Assembly: GCF_916618755.1 (NCBI RefSeq)
Contig: NZ_CAKAKB010000002.1
Coordinates: 124,001-188,000 of the forward strand
DNA length: 64,000 nucleotides
From: Actinotalea sp. Marseille-Q4924
Lineage (GTDB): Bacteria; Actinomycetota; Actinomycetes; Actinomycetales; Cellulomonadaceae
Reading direction: 5' to 3'
The position numbers and the translations under genes were made by a program. The notes under the pieces were generated by a model. That model saw only the letters and a program-made list of their open reading frames with translations, searched no databases and was not told where the DNA came from. This document shows positions 1-7,743 of this stretch, piece after piece (the stretch's first letter is position 1; every line of letters begins with the position of its first letter).

Positions 1-641
1 ACGCGGGCCGGGCCGCGACGACGAAGGACAGCGGGTCCGGCTTCGGCGCCGCCGGGACGCTCCTGCGCATCCAGGGTGTGCAGGTCGTCATGCTGCTGAC
101 CTTCACCCGGCTCTGGATCCCGGCCGTGTGGTCGGCCTTCTTCCCGCTCTACCTCGTGAGCGAGGGCCTCTCGCCGGCGCTCGCGGGCTCCGTCCTGTCG
201 TTCATGGGCGTCGCGGCGAGCGTGACCTCGCTGCTGACCGGTCGTATCGCGGCGCTGGGCGGCCCGATCGGTGTCACCGCGTTCTCGCTGCTCGTGTCGC
301 TGCTCGGGGTCGGGCTCTCCGGGGTGTGGGCATCGGTCCCGCTCGCGTACGTCGTCGCGGCCCTCGTCGGCTTCGGCCAGGGGCTGAGCCTGCCGATGCT
401 CATCACTCTCACCAGCCAGGCGGTGCCCGCCGAGGTGCGGAGCCTTGCCCTCGGGCTGCGCTCCGGTGTGAACCAGGCAGCCGCGACGCTCGCGCCCGTC
501 ATCGTCGGCCCGCTCATCGGTGCCACCGGCGCCGGCGTCGGGTTCCCCGTGGCCGCCGTCATCGGGGGGCTGTTCATCGCCGGTGCCCTGGCCAGGGGTC
601 GGGGAGCGGTCGTGGAGGACGCGGAGAGGCCCGCGACCTGA
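1..641 (+). CDS. MFS transporter, C-terminal part (5' end outside window)
   Basis: The reading frame is open from the first bases (codons begin at base 3) to a TGA at 639-641, so the start lies upstream of the window. The visible ~212 residues are dominated by hydrophobic helices separated by short basic loops (about six membrane segments), as in the second half of a major facilitator carrier. A Gly-rich helix (VGFGQGLSLPM) followed by a loop with LALGLRSGVNQ resembles the helix 10-11 region of MFS drug or metabolite exporters. The substrate is not evident. It lies at the edge of the cupin/isochorismatase island and may belong to it, which is inference only. The internal ATG at 78 is not the real start, because the hydrophobic core continues upstream of it. 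Confidence 0.85.
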   Translation, partial: AGRAATTKDSGSGFGAAGTLLRIQGVQVVMLLTFTRLWIPAVWSAFFPLYLVSEGLSPALAGSVLSFMGVAASVTSLLTGRIAALGGPIGVTAFSLLVSLLGVGLSGVWASVPLAYVVAALVGFGQGLSLPMLITLTSQAVPAEVRSLALGLRSGVNQAAATLAPVIVGPLIGATGAGVGFPVAAVIGGLFIAGALARGRGAVVEDAERPAT

Positions 642-723
642 CCGCCGGGAGGAGCCGGCGGCCGGTCGCGGGCCCGTCGAGCGGCCCGGGAGCGACGACG
701 CGGAGACGCACGTCCCCGGGCCG

Positions 724-1392
724 TCAGGCCCAGCTGTCCCAGACGGCGCCGCAGTCGCCGCACTCCACGAGGATCGGTGTGGCGCCCCGCGCGTCGGGCT
801 CGGAGCGGCTGATCTCGAACGCGGCCGCGGAGCCGCACTCCGGGCAGCTCTCGCCCTGGACCGCCCTGTGCCCGGCTTCGACGGGCGTCTCGGCCACCTC
901 GACCCGGTAGGAGACGCCGAAGACGACGACGCCGCCCCCGCTCTGGTCCAGCACCGCCTGGACGTCGCTGTCCGTGGTGGGGTTGAGGTCGCCGTCCTGC
1001 ACGGCGACGATCACGTGCGGTGCGTCTGCGAACTCCTGCGACATGCGGGCAGCCGTGAGCGCTGCGACGTCGCCGTCCGCGTTGGCCAGGACGTGCCCCG
1101 GCACCGGCTGCGTGAGCGTCCCGGTGGGCACCGCGTCGGCCGGCAGCGCGTCCCACACGATGGCCCGCAGGCCGCGTCCGGCGTTCGCCGGGTCGACGGG
1201 GCGGAACGGCAGATCCGGCGGGACGACCTCGTGCCCGTGCCCGTGCGCGTGGCCGTGGCCGGTCCCGTGGTCGTGCCCGTGGCCGTCGTCGTGCCCTGGG
1301 TGTTCGCCACGGCCGGGCAGGGGCCCGCGGGTCTCGATGTGCGCTCCCGCCGGGGGCCGGACCGGCTCGTGCTCGTGCTCGTGATGGTCCAC
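724..1392 (-). CDS. His-rich protein with C-terminal zinc ribbon, function unknown
   Basis: This 222-residue soluble protein has no recognised family. Residues ~1-57 are extremely His/Asp/Gly-rich (alternating GH dipeptides after MDHHEHEHE), as in metal-storage or metal-delivery tails such as those of HypB, UreE or CobW-type proteins. The middle (~60-175) is an ordinary mixed alpha/beta region. The C-terminus has a four-Cys zinc ribbon: CPEC at ~184 and CGDC at ~213. It lies 105 bases downstream of, and on the same strand as, a cupin that also begins with a GH repeat, so the two may share a transcript and a metal. A role in loading or sensing Fe/Ni/Zn for the cupin is inference. There is no signal peptide, so it is probably cytoplasmic. 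Confidence 0.75.
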   Translation of the reverse strand: MDHHEHEHEPVRPPAGAHIETRGPLPGRGEHPGHDDGHGHDHGTGHGHAHGHGHEVVPPDLPFRPVDPANAGRGLRAIVWDALPADAVPTGTLTQPVPGHVLANADGDVAALTAARMSQEFADAPHVIVAVQDGDLNPTTDSDVQAVLDQSGGGVVVFGVSYRVEVAETPVEAGHRAVQGESCPECGSAAAFEISRSEPDARGATPILVECGDCGAVWDSWA

Positions 1393-1497
1393 CGTCGCTC
1401 CTTCGTTGGGCGGCGTCCGGGGGCGGACGCGGCCAGGCGGGGTTCGGACACGGCGGTGCCCCGCGACGCCGGGGCGTGCGGGGCACCGCCGTCGTGG

Positions 1498-2133
1498 TCA
1501 GTCCGCGCGGGTGATGAAGCCCTCGGGACCGAACCGCACGCCGTCCTCCGGGTTGATGCTGTAGTGCGAGTACGGCGAGAACTTCTTCGCCGCGATCTCC
1601 TTCTCGACCTCCTCCATCGGCATGTGGATGCCGGCCTCGACCTTCCGGTCCAGCCCCAGCCAGTCCAGCATGCGCTTGTTGGTGATGCCCATGTAGAGAA
1701 CCGGGCCGTCACCGGAGTTCACGTGCGTGTGCCACTGCATCGTGGGGATGAAGAGGAAGTCGCCCTGCTCCCAGGGGTACCGCTCGCCCTGCACCTCGCT
1801 GTGGCCGACACCCTTGATGATGTAGATCGCGGCCTCGTTGTGGTGCTTGTGCAGACGGGTCTGCTGCCCCGGGGCGAGCTCGGAGATGTGCAGCTGGATG
1901 GAGCGGAGCGGCAGGTCGACGTCGCGTGCCGGGTGGCGCCGGTCGCGGTCGGAGTACAGGTCGAGGTGCGGCTGGCGGTGGATGATCGTCTTCGCCTCGA
2001 GCGGCCGCACCTCCTCCTCGTGGTAGTGCAGCTTGCCCGTGCGGCGCGGGCCCGTCGGGTCTCCGCCGGGTGCGTGCGGGTCGTGCTCCTCGTGCCCGTG
2101 CCCGTGGCCGTGGCCGTGGTCGTGGTCCGCCAT
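1498..2133 (-). CDS. Cupin-domain protein with His-rich N-terminal tail
   Basis: A 211-residue single-domain cupin. The ATG at 2133 is chosen because AGGAG sits 6-7 bases upstream and everything further upstream is the antisense shadow of the MFS gene. The first ~17 residues are a GH repeat. Cupin motif 1 reads HKHHNEAAIYIIKG and motif 2 GDFLFIPTMQWHTHVN, giving the usual His/His/Glu/His metal set. It is clearly related to the cupin at 10390-10926: both have EA-IYI--GVGHS and a P----WH-H-N second motif. Single-domain cupins of this look include gentisate-dioxygenase-like oxygenases and isomerases, but the reaction here cannot be read from sequence. It is divergent from the MFS gene at 2341, and the shared 207-bp region carries an operator-like palindrome. 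Confidence 0.85.
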   Translation of the reverse strand: MADHDHGHGHGHGHEEHDPHAPGGDPTGPRRTGKLHYHEEEVRPLEAKTIIHRQPHLDLYSDRDRRHPARDVDLPLRSIQLHISELAPGQQTRLHKHHNEAAIYIIKGVGHSEVQGERYPWEQGDFLFIPTMQWHTHVNSGDGPVLYMGITNKRMLDWLGLDRKVEAGIHMPMEEVEKEIAAKKFSPYSHYSINPEDGVRFGPEGFITRAD

Positions 2134-2288
2134 GAAGACTCCTGTCGCCGAGGGTCCGCCCGGTTGGGGACCCGGTGGTGCGATCGACGTCGGCCGGCAC
2201 GGGCTGCAGGCGGTCACGGAGATCGCGGGCGGTCCCGGGCGCGCGACGTCGGGCGTGCGGGAGCCCAGCCCATCGCATCGGTGCCGGA

Positions 2289-2316
2289 CTGTCAAGGATT
2301 CTGGATACATTATCGA
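2289..2316 (+). promoter_or_regulatory. Promoter with G[T/G]AT-N5-AT[A/C]C operator over the -10 box
   Basis: A -35-like CTGTCA (2289-2294) and a -10-like TATCGA (2311-2316) are separated by 16 bases. The 13-mer GGATACATTATCG (2303-2315) overlaps the -10; its core GATA-CAT-TATC is a perfect palindrome. The -10 begins at position 9 of the 13-mer, exactly as in the promoters at 10274 and 15274. This is the most divergent copy of the motif. It would control the MFS gene at 2341, about 25 bases downstream. Confidence 0.5.
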
Positions 2317-2340
2317 GACCAGCCTGAACAGGAGGTCGAG

Positions 2341-3618
2341 GTGGCGCCACGGACCGGTTCCGACGCGCAGGGTGACCCCGACGCGGGCCGCCCCCGGGGG
2401 GCGTGGCGGTTGCTGGGCAACCGTCGCTTCGCTGCGTACTGGCTCGGGGGCCTGGTCTCCGGACCGGGGACGTGGTTGCACAACGTCACCGCCTCCGTCC
2501 TCGTGCTCGAGCTGACGGGCTCGCCGTTCATGGTCGGCGTCGTCAACTTCGCGACCTTCATCCCGCTCCTCCTCTTCAGCCTGCCGGCCGGCGTGCTCGG
2601 CGACCGGGTGGACCGCCGTCTGGTCGTCGGCGTGGCCTGCACGGTCGCGGGGGCGACCGCCGGGACGCTCGCCTGGGTCGCCGCCGCCGAGCGACTCAGC
2701 GCGGGTCTGCTGATCGGGTTCTGCTTCCTCCTCGGCACGGCGCAGGCCGTCAACAAGCCGGCGCACGGCGCGCTGCTCCCCACACTGGTGAGCCGTGCCG
2801 AGCTGCCGCGGGCCACCGCGCTCAACGTCCTGCAGTTCCAGTTCGGACAGGTCGCCGGACCGGGGCTGGCGTCGCTGCTGCTGCTCGTCGGGACACCGGC
2901 GCAGGCATTCGCCCTCAACGCCGTCAGCTTCCTCGGTCCCGTGGTGTCGATGGCCTTCGTCGGCCCCCGGCGGCGGCGTGGAGGGAGCACGGACGCCGCG
3001 GCCCCGCCGACGGCGCGAGCGCCCGCTCGGGCGCCGTCGATCAGCGAGGGCCTGCGGGTCATCATGGACAGCCCCGTCATGCCGGCGATGGTCCTCGCCG
3101 TCGTCCTGACGAACGGCGCGGTCGAGGCGTTGCGCACGCTCGCACCCACGATCGCCGCCGGGAGAGCGCTGCCCGAGGCGGCGGGGGTGATCATCATGGG
3201 CTACAGCGTGGGCGCGCTCCTCGGCCTCGTCGGGTTCGGCACGGTGGAGCGCCGCCTGGCGCCGGCCTGGCTGCTCCCGACGGCCTTCGCCCTGCAGGTG
3301 GTGGGGCTCGTCGGTGTCGCGGCGGCGCCGTCGCTCGCCGCTACCGTCGTCGCGGCCGCCCCGATCGGGCTGGGCTTCGCCCTGAGCACGCCGCTCCTCA
3401 GTGCGGGGCTGCAGACGCTGGCGCGGGAGGACCATCGCAGTCGCGTCATGGCGGTCTTCTCCATGGCGCACCTCGGCATGCGCCCGTTCTTCGCGCTGGC
3501 CGCCGGCGGTCTGGCGACGGTCTCCGGGGCTCCGCCGACCCTGCTCGCCTTCGCGGTGCTCGCCCTGGCCGCCGCGGTCTACACGCGCCGTCGGCGGCTC
3601 CAGCGGCCGCCCGACTGA
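2341..3618 (+). CDS. MFS transporter, EntS/MFS_3-like
   Basis: A 425-residue carrier with about 12 membrane segments. The GTG at 2341 is chosen because AGGAGG lies 5 bases upstream (2330-2335) and upstream reading is shadow. The N-terminus (RRFAAYWLGGLVSGPGTWLHN) and the motif GVLGDRVDRR after helix 2 match the DUF894/EntS branch of the major facilitator superfamily, which includes siderophore and drug exporters. A hydrophilic Arg/Ala/Pro linker at ~residues 205-235 separates the two six-helix halves. It is transcribed from the operator-bearing promoter just upstream and is followed by the amidohydrolase gene, so it may move the island's substrate or product, which is inference. Confidence 0.85.
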   Translation: MAPRTGSDAQGDPDAGRPRGAWRLLGNRRFAAYWLGGLVSGPGTWLHNVTASVLVLELTGSPFMVGVVNFATFIPLLLFSLPAGVLGDRVDRRLVVGVACTVAGATAGTLAWVAAAERLSAGLLIGFCFLLGTAQAVNKPAHGALLPTLVSRAELPRATALNVLQFQFGQVAGPGLASLLLLVGTPAQAFALNAVSFLGPVVSMAFVGPRRRRGGSTDAAAPPTARAPARAPSISEGLRVIMDSPVMPAMVLAVVLTNGAVEALRTLAPTIAAGRALPEAAGVIIMGYSVGALLGLVGFGTVERRLAPAWLLPTAFALQVVGLVGVAAAPSLAATVVAAAPIGLGFALSTPLLSAGLQTLAREDHRSRVMAVFSMAHLGMRPFFALAAGGLATVSGAPPTLLAFAVLALAAAVYTRRRRLQRPPD

Positions 3619-3703
3619 CGTGGGCCTCCGCGGTCGCGGGCACCTGTGAGGTGGAGCCCGGCCATCACTCCGGCGTCCCCGTGGACAGGAGCGCTCGGGC
3701 CGG

Positions 3704-3732
3704 TTGCCGCTGGATACGAAATCCAGAATACT
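3704..3732 (+). promoter_or_regulatory. Promoter with overlapping operator palindromes
   Basis: TTGCCG (3704-3709) and AATACT (3727-3732) form a -35/-10 pair with a 17-base spacer. GGATACGAAATCC (3712-3724) is a G[T/G]AT-N5-AT[A/C]C palindrome in the spacer. A second, overlapping 13-mer (AAATCCAGAATAC, 3719-3731) places the -10 at its position 9, as in the other copies. This pair would drive the isochorismatase-like gene at 3786. Confidence 0.55.
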
Positions 3733-3785
3733 GCGAGCACACGACCGCCGCCGGCGATCACCTCCCGACGAAGCGAGGTCACGGC

Positions 3786-4514
3786 ATGCAGCAGCGCGTG
3801 TGGGACGCCTTCCTCACCGAGCAGGACAAGGCACACCTCGCGGCAGCAGGGACGAAGGGCACGTACGGCTTCGGCCGCAAGGCCGCGGTCCTCTCCGTCG
3901 ACAACTACCGCAAGGCCATCGGCGACGAGCCGCTGCCCCTCCTGGAGTCCGTCAGGACGTGGCCCGGCAGCACCGGCCTGGCGGGGTGGGAGGCGCTGGA
4001 ACGGACGCGACCCGTCCTCGCGGCAGCGCGGGCGAACGGGGTGCCCGTCATCCACGTGACCGCGCTCGACAAGGACGAGGCCGGGATGCCGGGCTGGGGC
4101 GCCCGCCTGGGCGGCCGGCACGACTCGCGGCCGCGGACGCCGGAGGAGCTGGACCGGCACCGCAGGCGACTGGACATCGTGGAGCAGGCGGCACCCGAGC
4201 CGGGTGAGGTGGTCCTGCGCAAGACGGGACCCAGCGCCTTCTTCGGCACGCCGTTGGCCGCCCACCTCATCGGGGAGGGGATCGACACCCTCATCGTCGT
4301 CGGCGAGAGCGTCAGCGGCTGCGTCCGCGCGACCGTCGTCGACGGCTGCAGCCTGCGCCTGCACATGATCGTGGTGGAGGACTGCGTCTACGACCGGCAC
4401 GAGGCGTCGCGTGCCATCAACCTCTTCGACATGGACCAGAAGTACGCCGACGTCCTCGACTCGGCCCACGTCATCGCCTGGCTCGAGGGCCCGCGCCCCG
4501 TCGCTCCGGACTGA
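3786..4514 (+). CDS. Isochorismatase-family cysteine hydrolase (N-carbamoylsarcosine/maleamate amidohydrolase-like)
   Basis: A 242-residue cytoplasmic hydrolase of the isochorismatase-like fold. The catalytic triad is visible: Asp39 (VLSVDNY), Lys146 (VVLRKTGPSAFFGT) and Cys179 (ESVSGCVRATVVD). Cys followed by VRATVVDG is the pattern of the amidase branch (N-carbamoylsarcosine, maleamate or nicotinamide-type amide hydrolysis) and not of true isochorismatases, which lack this Cys. The ATG at 3786 has GAGG upstream and follows its own promoter. Setting beside cupins and carboxylate transporters suggests it removes an amide nitrogen from a ring-cleavage or carbamoyl intermediate; the substrate is not determined. 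Confidence 0.85.
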   Translation: MQQRVWDAFLTEQDKAHLAAAGTKGTYGFGRKAAVLSVDNYRKAIGDEPLPLLESVRTWPGSTGLAGWEALERTRPVLAAARANGVPVIHVTALDKDEAGMPGWGARLGGRHDSRPRTPEELDRHRRRLDIVEQAAPEPGEVVLRKTGPSAFFGTPLAAHLIGEGIDTLIVVGESVSGCVRATVVDGCSLRLHMIVVEDCVYDRHEASRAINLFDMDQKYADVLDSAHVIAWLEGPRPVAPD

Positions 4515-4552
4515 GGCGGAGCCGGCCCCACACGCCGGGCCGCTTCCTTGAC

Positions 4553-4566
4553 GTGATGCAGATCAC
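4553..4566. promoter_or_regulatory. CRP/GlxR-like palindrome upstream of the ABC operon
   Basis: GTGATGCAGATCAC is a perfect inverted repeat (GTGA-N6-TCAC), the core of cAMP-receptor (CRP/GlxR) sites. It lies ~45 bases upstream of the expected start of transcription from the weak operator-bearing promoter at 4570-4598, a usual position for an activator. The rest of 4515-4830 (316 bases) holds a weak GC hairpin at 4523-4542 that could end the previous transcript and a ~230-base leader with no ORF I would support. Confidence 0.4.
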
Positions 4567-4569
4567 CCC

Positions 4570-4598
4570 TTACGTTCACGATCTGAATACGAAATACG
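4570..4598 (+). promoter_or_regulatory. Weak promoter with operator palindrome before the ABC operon
   Basis: GAATACGAAATAC (4585-4597) reads GTATTTCGTATTC on the other strand and is one mismatch from GTAT-N5-ATAC. By the spacing rule of the other sites the -10 would be AATACG (4593-4598) and the -35 TTACGT (4570-4575), both poor, which would fit a requirement for the CRP-like site at 4553. The operon starts at 4831, so the leader is about 225 bases. Confidence 0.4.
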
Positions 4599-4830
4599 GG
4601 ATGTGTTCGAAGGTTTCGACCGAGAGCGCATCTCACACGGTCTCCGCTGAGCCCGGGTCGAGTCCTGGCAGCGCACCGCGGCGCATCGCGCCGCCTCCCG
4701 GTCGACGACGACCGGTCACCCCGTTCAGCCCCGCTCGTCGGCCCGTCCGACGCGCATCAGCCCGACGGTTCCCCCGCGGTGTCAACGGCGACTCCGCACC
4801 TCGGGCACAGCACGAAGGAGCCCGCACCTC

Positions 4831-5988
4831 ATGTCCCTGCACCGCGACCGTCACCGCTCAGCGGTTCTCGCCGCCTCTGCCGGTGGTCTCCTGATCCTGG
4901 TCACCGCCTGCGCCTCGCCGACGGAGAGCACGCCGGACCCGGCCGCTGAGGGTGGGGGCGGAGGCGACGTCTGCGCCGAGAGCGCCGCCGTCGACCTGGC
5001 CGAGCGGGCCGGATCCCTCGAGGGGTCCGAGCGGGAGGACCTCCTGCTGGAGGAGGCGGTCGCCGCCCGCGACGGCGCCGTCGACTTCTACACCGAGATC
5101 AACGACCCGCAGGTCATCGTCGACGCCTTCGAGGAGAAGTACGGCGACCTGACGGTCAACGTGTACCGCGCCGGCAGCGAGCAGATCCGCCAGCGCGTGC
5201 TCGAGGAGTCCGACGCCCGCTTCTCCGGCGCTGACCTCATCGAGATGGACACGCTGGAGATGGCCATCCTCGACGAGAACGCGCTGCTCGCCCCGGCCGC
5301 CTCCCCGCTCGTGGAGGAGCTCTCGGAGGCGGCTCGGTTCGACAACTACATCGGTGACCGGCTCAGCTACATCGTCCCCGGCTGGAACACGAACGCCGTC
5401 TCCCCGGAGCAGGTGCCGCAGTCGCTGGAGGACTACGCCACGTTCGACGCGGGCAAGCTCGCGCTCGAGGGCAGCGACGTCTTCTGGTTCGCCGGGATGG
5501 TCATGCACATGGAGTCCGAGGGCAAGACCCGCGAGGAGGCCGTGCAGGTGTTCAAGGACCTGGCCGCGAACGCCGACATCACGTCGGGCCACACCACCAC
5601 CACCGAGCTCGTCGTGGCGGGGCAGTACGCCATCGCCCCCAACCACTACGTCCACCGCCTGCTCGAGCTGCAGGGCAAGGGCGCGCCGATCGCGTGGGAC
5701 CCGGTGAACATCCCGGTCGTCGCCGAGATCACGGCCACCTCGGTGCACTGCCTGTCGGACAACCCCGCCGCGGCCATGCTCCTGCAGGACTTCATCCTCA
5801 GCGCCGACGGCGGCCAGCAGATCTTCATCGACGAGGGCCGGACGCCGGCCAACGAGTCCATGGCCCAGGAGACGCTCGGAGGCGTCGACATCGACCCGCT
5901 GGTGGTCGACGTCGCGGACGTGGCGGACAACTACGCCGAGTGGGCGGAGCTGTGGGACGAGGTCGTCCGCGGCGGTAACGCGGCATGA
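4831..5988 (+). CDS. ABC transporter substrate-binding lipoprotein (FbpA/PotD-like)
   Basis: A 385-residue extracellular solute-binding protein. The N-terminus has Arg/His charges, a hydrophobic core and the lipobox LVTAC (Cys ~27), followed by a Ser/Thr/Pro/Gly linker, so it is lipid-anchored outside the membrane. The mature part follows the family-1 pattern of FbpA/PotD/AfuA: AVDFYTEIND near the start, DLIEMDTLEMAIL at the first crossover and a C-terminal region (QQIFIDEGRTPAN) as in iron(III) and phosphonate or polyamine binders. The ligand cannot be fixed from sequence. The permease start codon overlaps its stop (ATGA), so the three genes form an operon. Confidence 0.88.
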   Translation: MSLHRDRHRSAVLAASAGGLLILVTACASPTESTPDPAAEGGGGGDVCAESAAVDLAERAGSLEGSEREDLLLEEAVAARDGAVDFYTEINDPQVIVDAFEEKYGDLTVNVYRAGSEQIRQRVLEESDARFSGADLIEMDTLEMAILDENALLAPAASPLVEELSEAARFDNYIGDRLSYIVPGWNTNAVSPEQVPQSLEDYATFDAGKLALEGSDVFWFAGMVMHMESEGKTREEAVQVFKDLAANADITSGHTTTTELVVAGQYAIAPNHYVHRLLELQGKGAPIAWDPVNIPVVAEITATSVHCLSDNPAAAMLLQDFILSADGGQQIFIDEGRTPANESMAQETLGGVDIDPLVVDVADVADNYAEWAELWDEVVRGGNAA

Positions 5989-7727
5989 CGGCCCTGGTCA
6001 ACGCACCGAACGCCGTCGTCGGCGACGCGGCCGCCCCCGTGGCGCCGCGTCGCCGGCGGCCCACCGCCACCGGCGTCATCGGGGTCGTGGCCCTCGTGGT
6101 CGTCGGCTACCTGGTGCTGTCCCCGCTGTTCTACCTGGTCTGGCGGGGCCTGACGACAGGTGAGGGCTTCAGCTTCGCGAACATCGTCGCGGCGTACAGC
6201 GTCTCGGGCACGCCGGAGATGGTCGGGAACTCGTTCGTCTTCGCGTTCGGCTCCGCGGCGGTGAGCGTGATCAGCGGGACGGCGCTGGCCTTCTTCTGCA
6301 CCCGGACGAACGCGCCGCTCAAGCCGTTGCTCTACGCGGCGTCGATCGTGCCGCTGATCGTGCCCGGCATCCTGTTCACCATCTCGTGGGTGTTCCTGCT
6401 CAGCAAGGACATCGGCCTCATCAACGGTCTGCTGCGCCAGGTCGGGCTCGGCTTCCTGCAGGTCGACGCGTTCTCGCTGCTCGGCATGATCCTCATCGAC
6501 GGCATGCACCAGGCGCCGCTGGTCTTCCTGCTCATGTTCGCGGCGTTCCGCGCCACGGATCCCGCGCTCGAGGAGTCCTCCCTCATGAGCGGGGCCACCG
6601 TGCCGCAGACGCTGCGGCGGGTGACGATCCCGCTCGTCCGACCGGCGCTCTTCGGGGCCATCCTCATCAGCGTCGTGCGTGGGCTCGAGTCCTTCGAGAC
6701 GCCCGCGGTGCTGGGGATCCCCGCGGACGTCTGGGTGTTCACGTCCCGGATCTTCCACGCGCTGGGCAGCTATCCCGTGCGATACGACATCGCGTCGATC
6801 TACTCCATCACACTGCTGATCCTGACCGTGGCGGGCCTGCTGTTCGTGCAGCGAGTCAACCGTCGTGGCGAGCGCTTCGCGACCATCTCGGGCAAGGGCT
6901 TCCGGCCCCGGCCGATGGACCTGGGCGCGTGGCGCTGGCCGGTGTCGATCCTCTTCGCCCTGTACTTCCTCACGGTCGTGGTGCTGCCGCTGGCGATGCT
7001 GGTGTGGATGTCGCTCCTGCCGTACTACCAGCAGCCGACGAGCGCCGCCGCGTGGGGCACGGTCAGCCTCGACAACTACGCCCGCATCCTGACGATGCCC
7101 GGCATCGTGCAGTCCATCCAGAACTCGAGCCTGCTCGCGGTGGGCAGCGCGACGGCGGTCATGCTGCTCATGAGCGTCGTGGCGTGGCTCTCCCTGAAGT
7201 CCGGGTTCCGGGGGCGCCGGTACTTCGACACGCTCGCGAGCGTGCCGCTCGCCGTCCCCGGGCTGGTGCTCGGCGTGGCCCTGATCTTCATCTACCTGCG
7301 CTCGCCCCTGCCGATCTACGGGACGCTGTTCATCCTGTTCATCGCCTACGTGACCCGGTACATGCCCTTCGGCATGCGGTACGCGAGCGCCTCCCTGACG
7401 CAGATCAGCTCCGAGCTCGAGGACTCGGCGCACATGTCCGGCGCCACCTGGTTCGACACGTTCCGCCGGGTCGTGATCCCGCTGATGATGCCCGGGATCG
7501 TCGCGGGCTGGGTCTACGTGATGATCGTGTCCATCCGCGAGCTGTCGAGCTCGATCCTTCTCTACTCCCACGGCTCCCGGGTCCTCTCGGTGTCCATCTG
7601 GGAGCTGTGGGAGAACGGCGAGACCGGGGTGCTGGCGGCGCTCGGCGTCGTCATGGTCGTCGCTCTCATGATCCTCGTCGCCATCGCCTACAAGGTCGGC
7701 GCGCGCATCGGCGTGCGCGACACCTGA
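5985..7727 (+). CDS. ABC transporter permease, fused two-domain (FbpB-like)
   Basis: A 580-residue membrane protein with about 12 segments, equal to two tandem binding-protein-dependent permease domains. Each half carries its EAA loop that docks the ATPase: EESSLMSGATVPQTLRRV at ~196 and EDSAHMSGATWFDTFRRV at ~479, both followed by IPL. Double-length permeases of this kind belong to FbpB/AfuB-type importers (iron(III), thiamine, phosphonate and related ligands). It overlaps the binding-protein gene by 4 bases and is followed 16 bases later by the ATPase. Confidence 0.9.
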   Translation: MTALVNAPNAVVGDAAAPVAPRRRRPTATGVIGVVALVVVGYLVLSPLFYLVWRGLTTGEGFSFANIVAAYSVSGTPEMVGNSFVFAFGSAAVSVISGTALAFFCTRTNAPLKPLLYAASIVPLIVPGILFTISWVFLLSKDIGLINGLLRQVGLGFLQVDAFSLLGMILIDGMHQAPLVFLLMFAAFRATDPALEESSLMSGATVPQTLRRVTIPLVRPALFGAILISVVRGLESFETPAVLGIPADVWVFTSRIFHALGSYPVRYDIASIYSITLLILTVAGLLFVQRVNRRGERFATISGKGFRPRPMDLGAWRWPVSILFALYFLTVVVLPLAMLVWMSLLPYYQQPTSAAAWGTVSLDNYARILTMPGIVQSIQNSSLLAVGSATAVMLLMSVVAWLSLKSGFRGRRYFDTLASVPLAVPGLVLGVALIFIYLRSPLPIYGTLFILFIAYVTRYMPFGMRYASASLTQISSELEDSAHMSGATWFDTFRRVVIPLMMPGIVAGWVYVMIVSIRELSSSILLYSHGSRVLSVSIWELWENGETGVLAALGVVMVVALMILVAIAYKVGARIGVRDT

Positions 7728-7743
7728 CAGAAGGAGCCCACGC

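Noticed and set aside
1201-2130. GTGGCCGTGG-like DNA repeats in the two His-rich genes as a CRISPR or regulatory repeat
   Set aside because: The periodicity is explained by alternating Gly-His codons in two coding sequences; there are no spacers.
520-2340. Apparent N-terminal extension of the MFS gene at 2341 (open frame from 520), and comparable extensions at 28840, 31418 and 56369
   Set aside because: The extensions run antisense across other genes or through promoters and terminators, and ribosome sites mark the internal starts used here.
3786-4514. True isochorismatase of siderophore synthesis
   Set aside because: It has a catalytic Cys with the amidase-type surroundings, and no siderophore genes are nearby.
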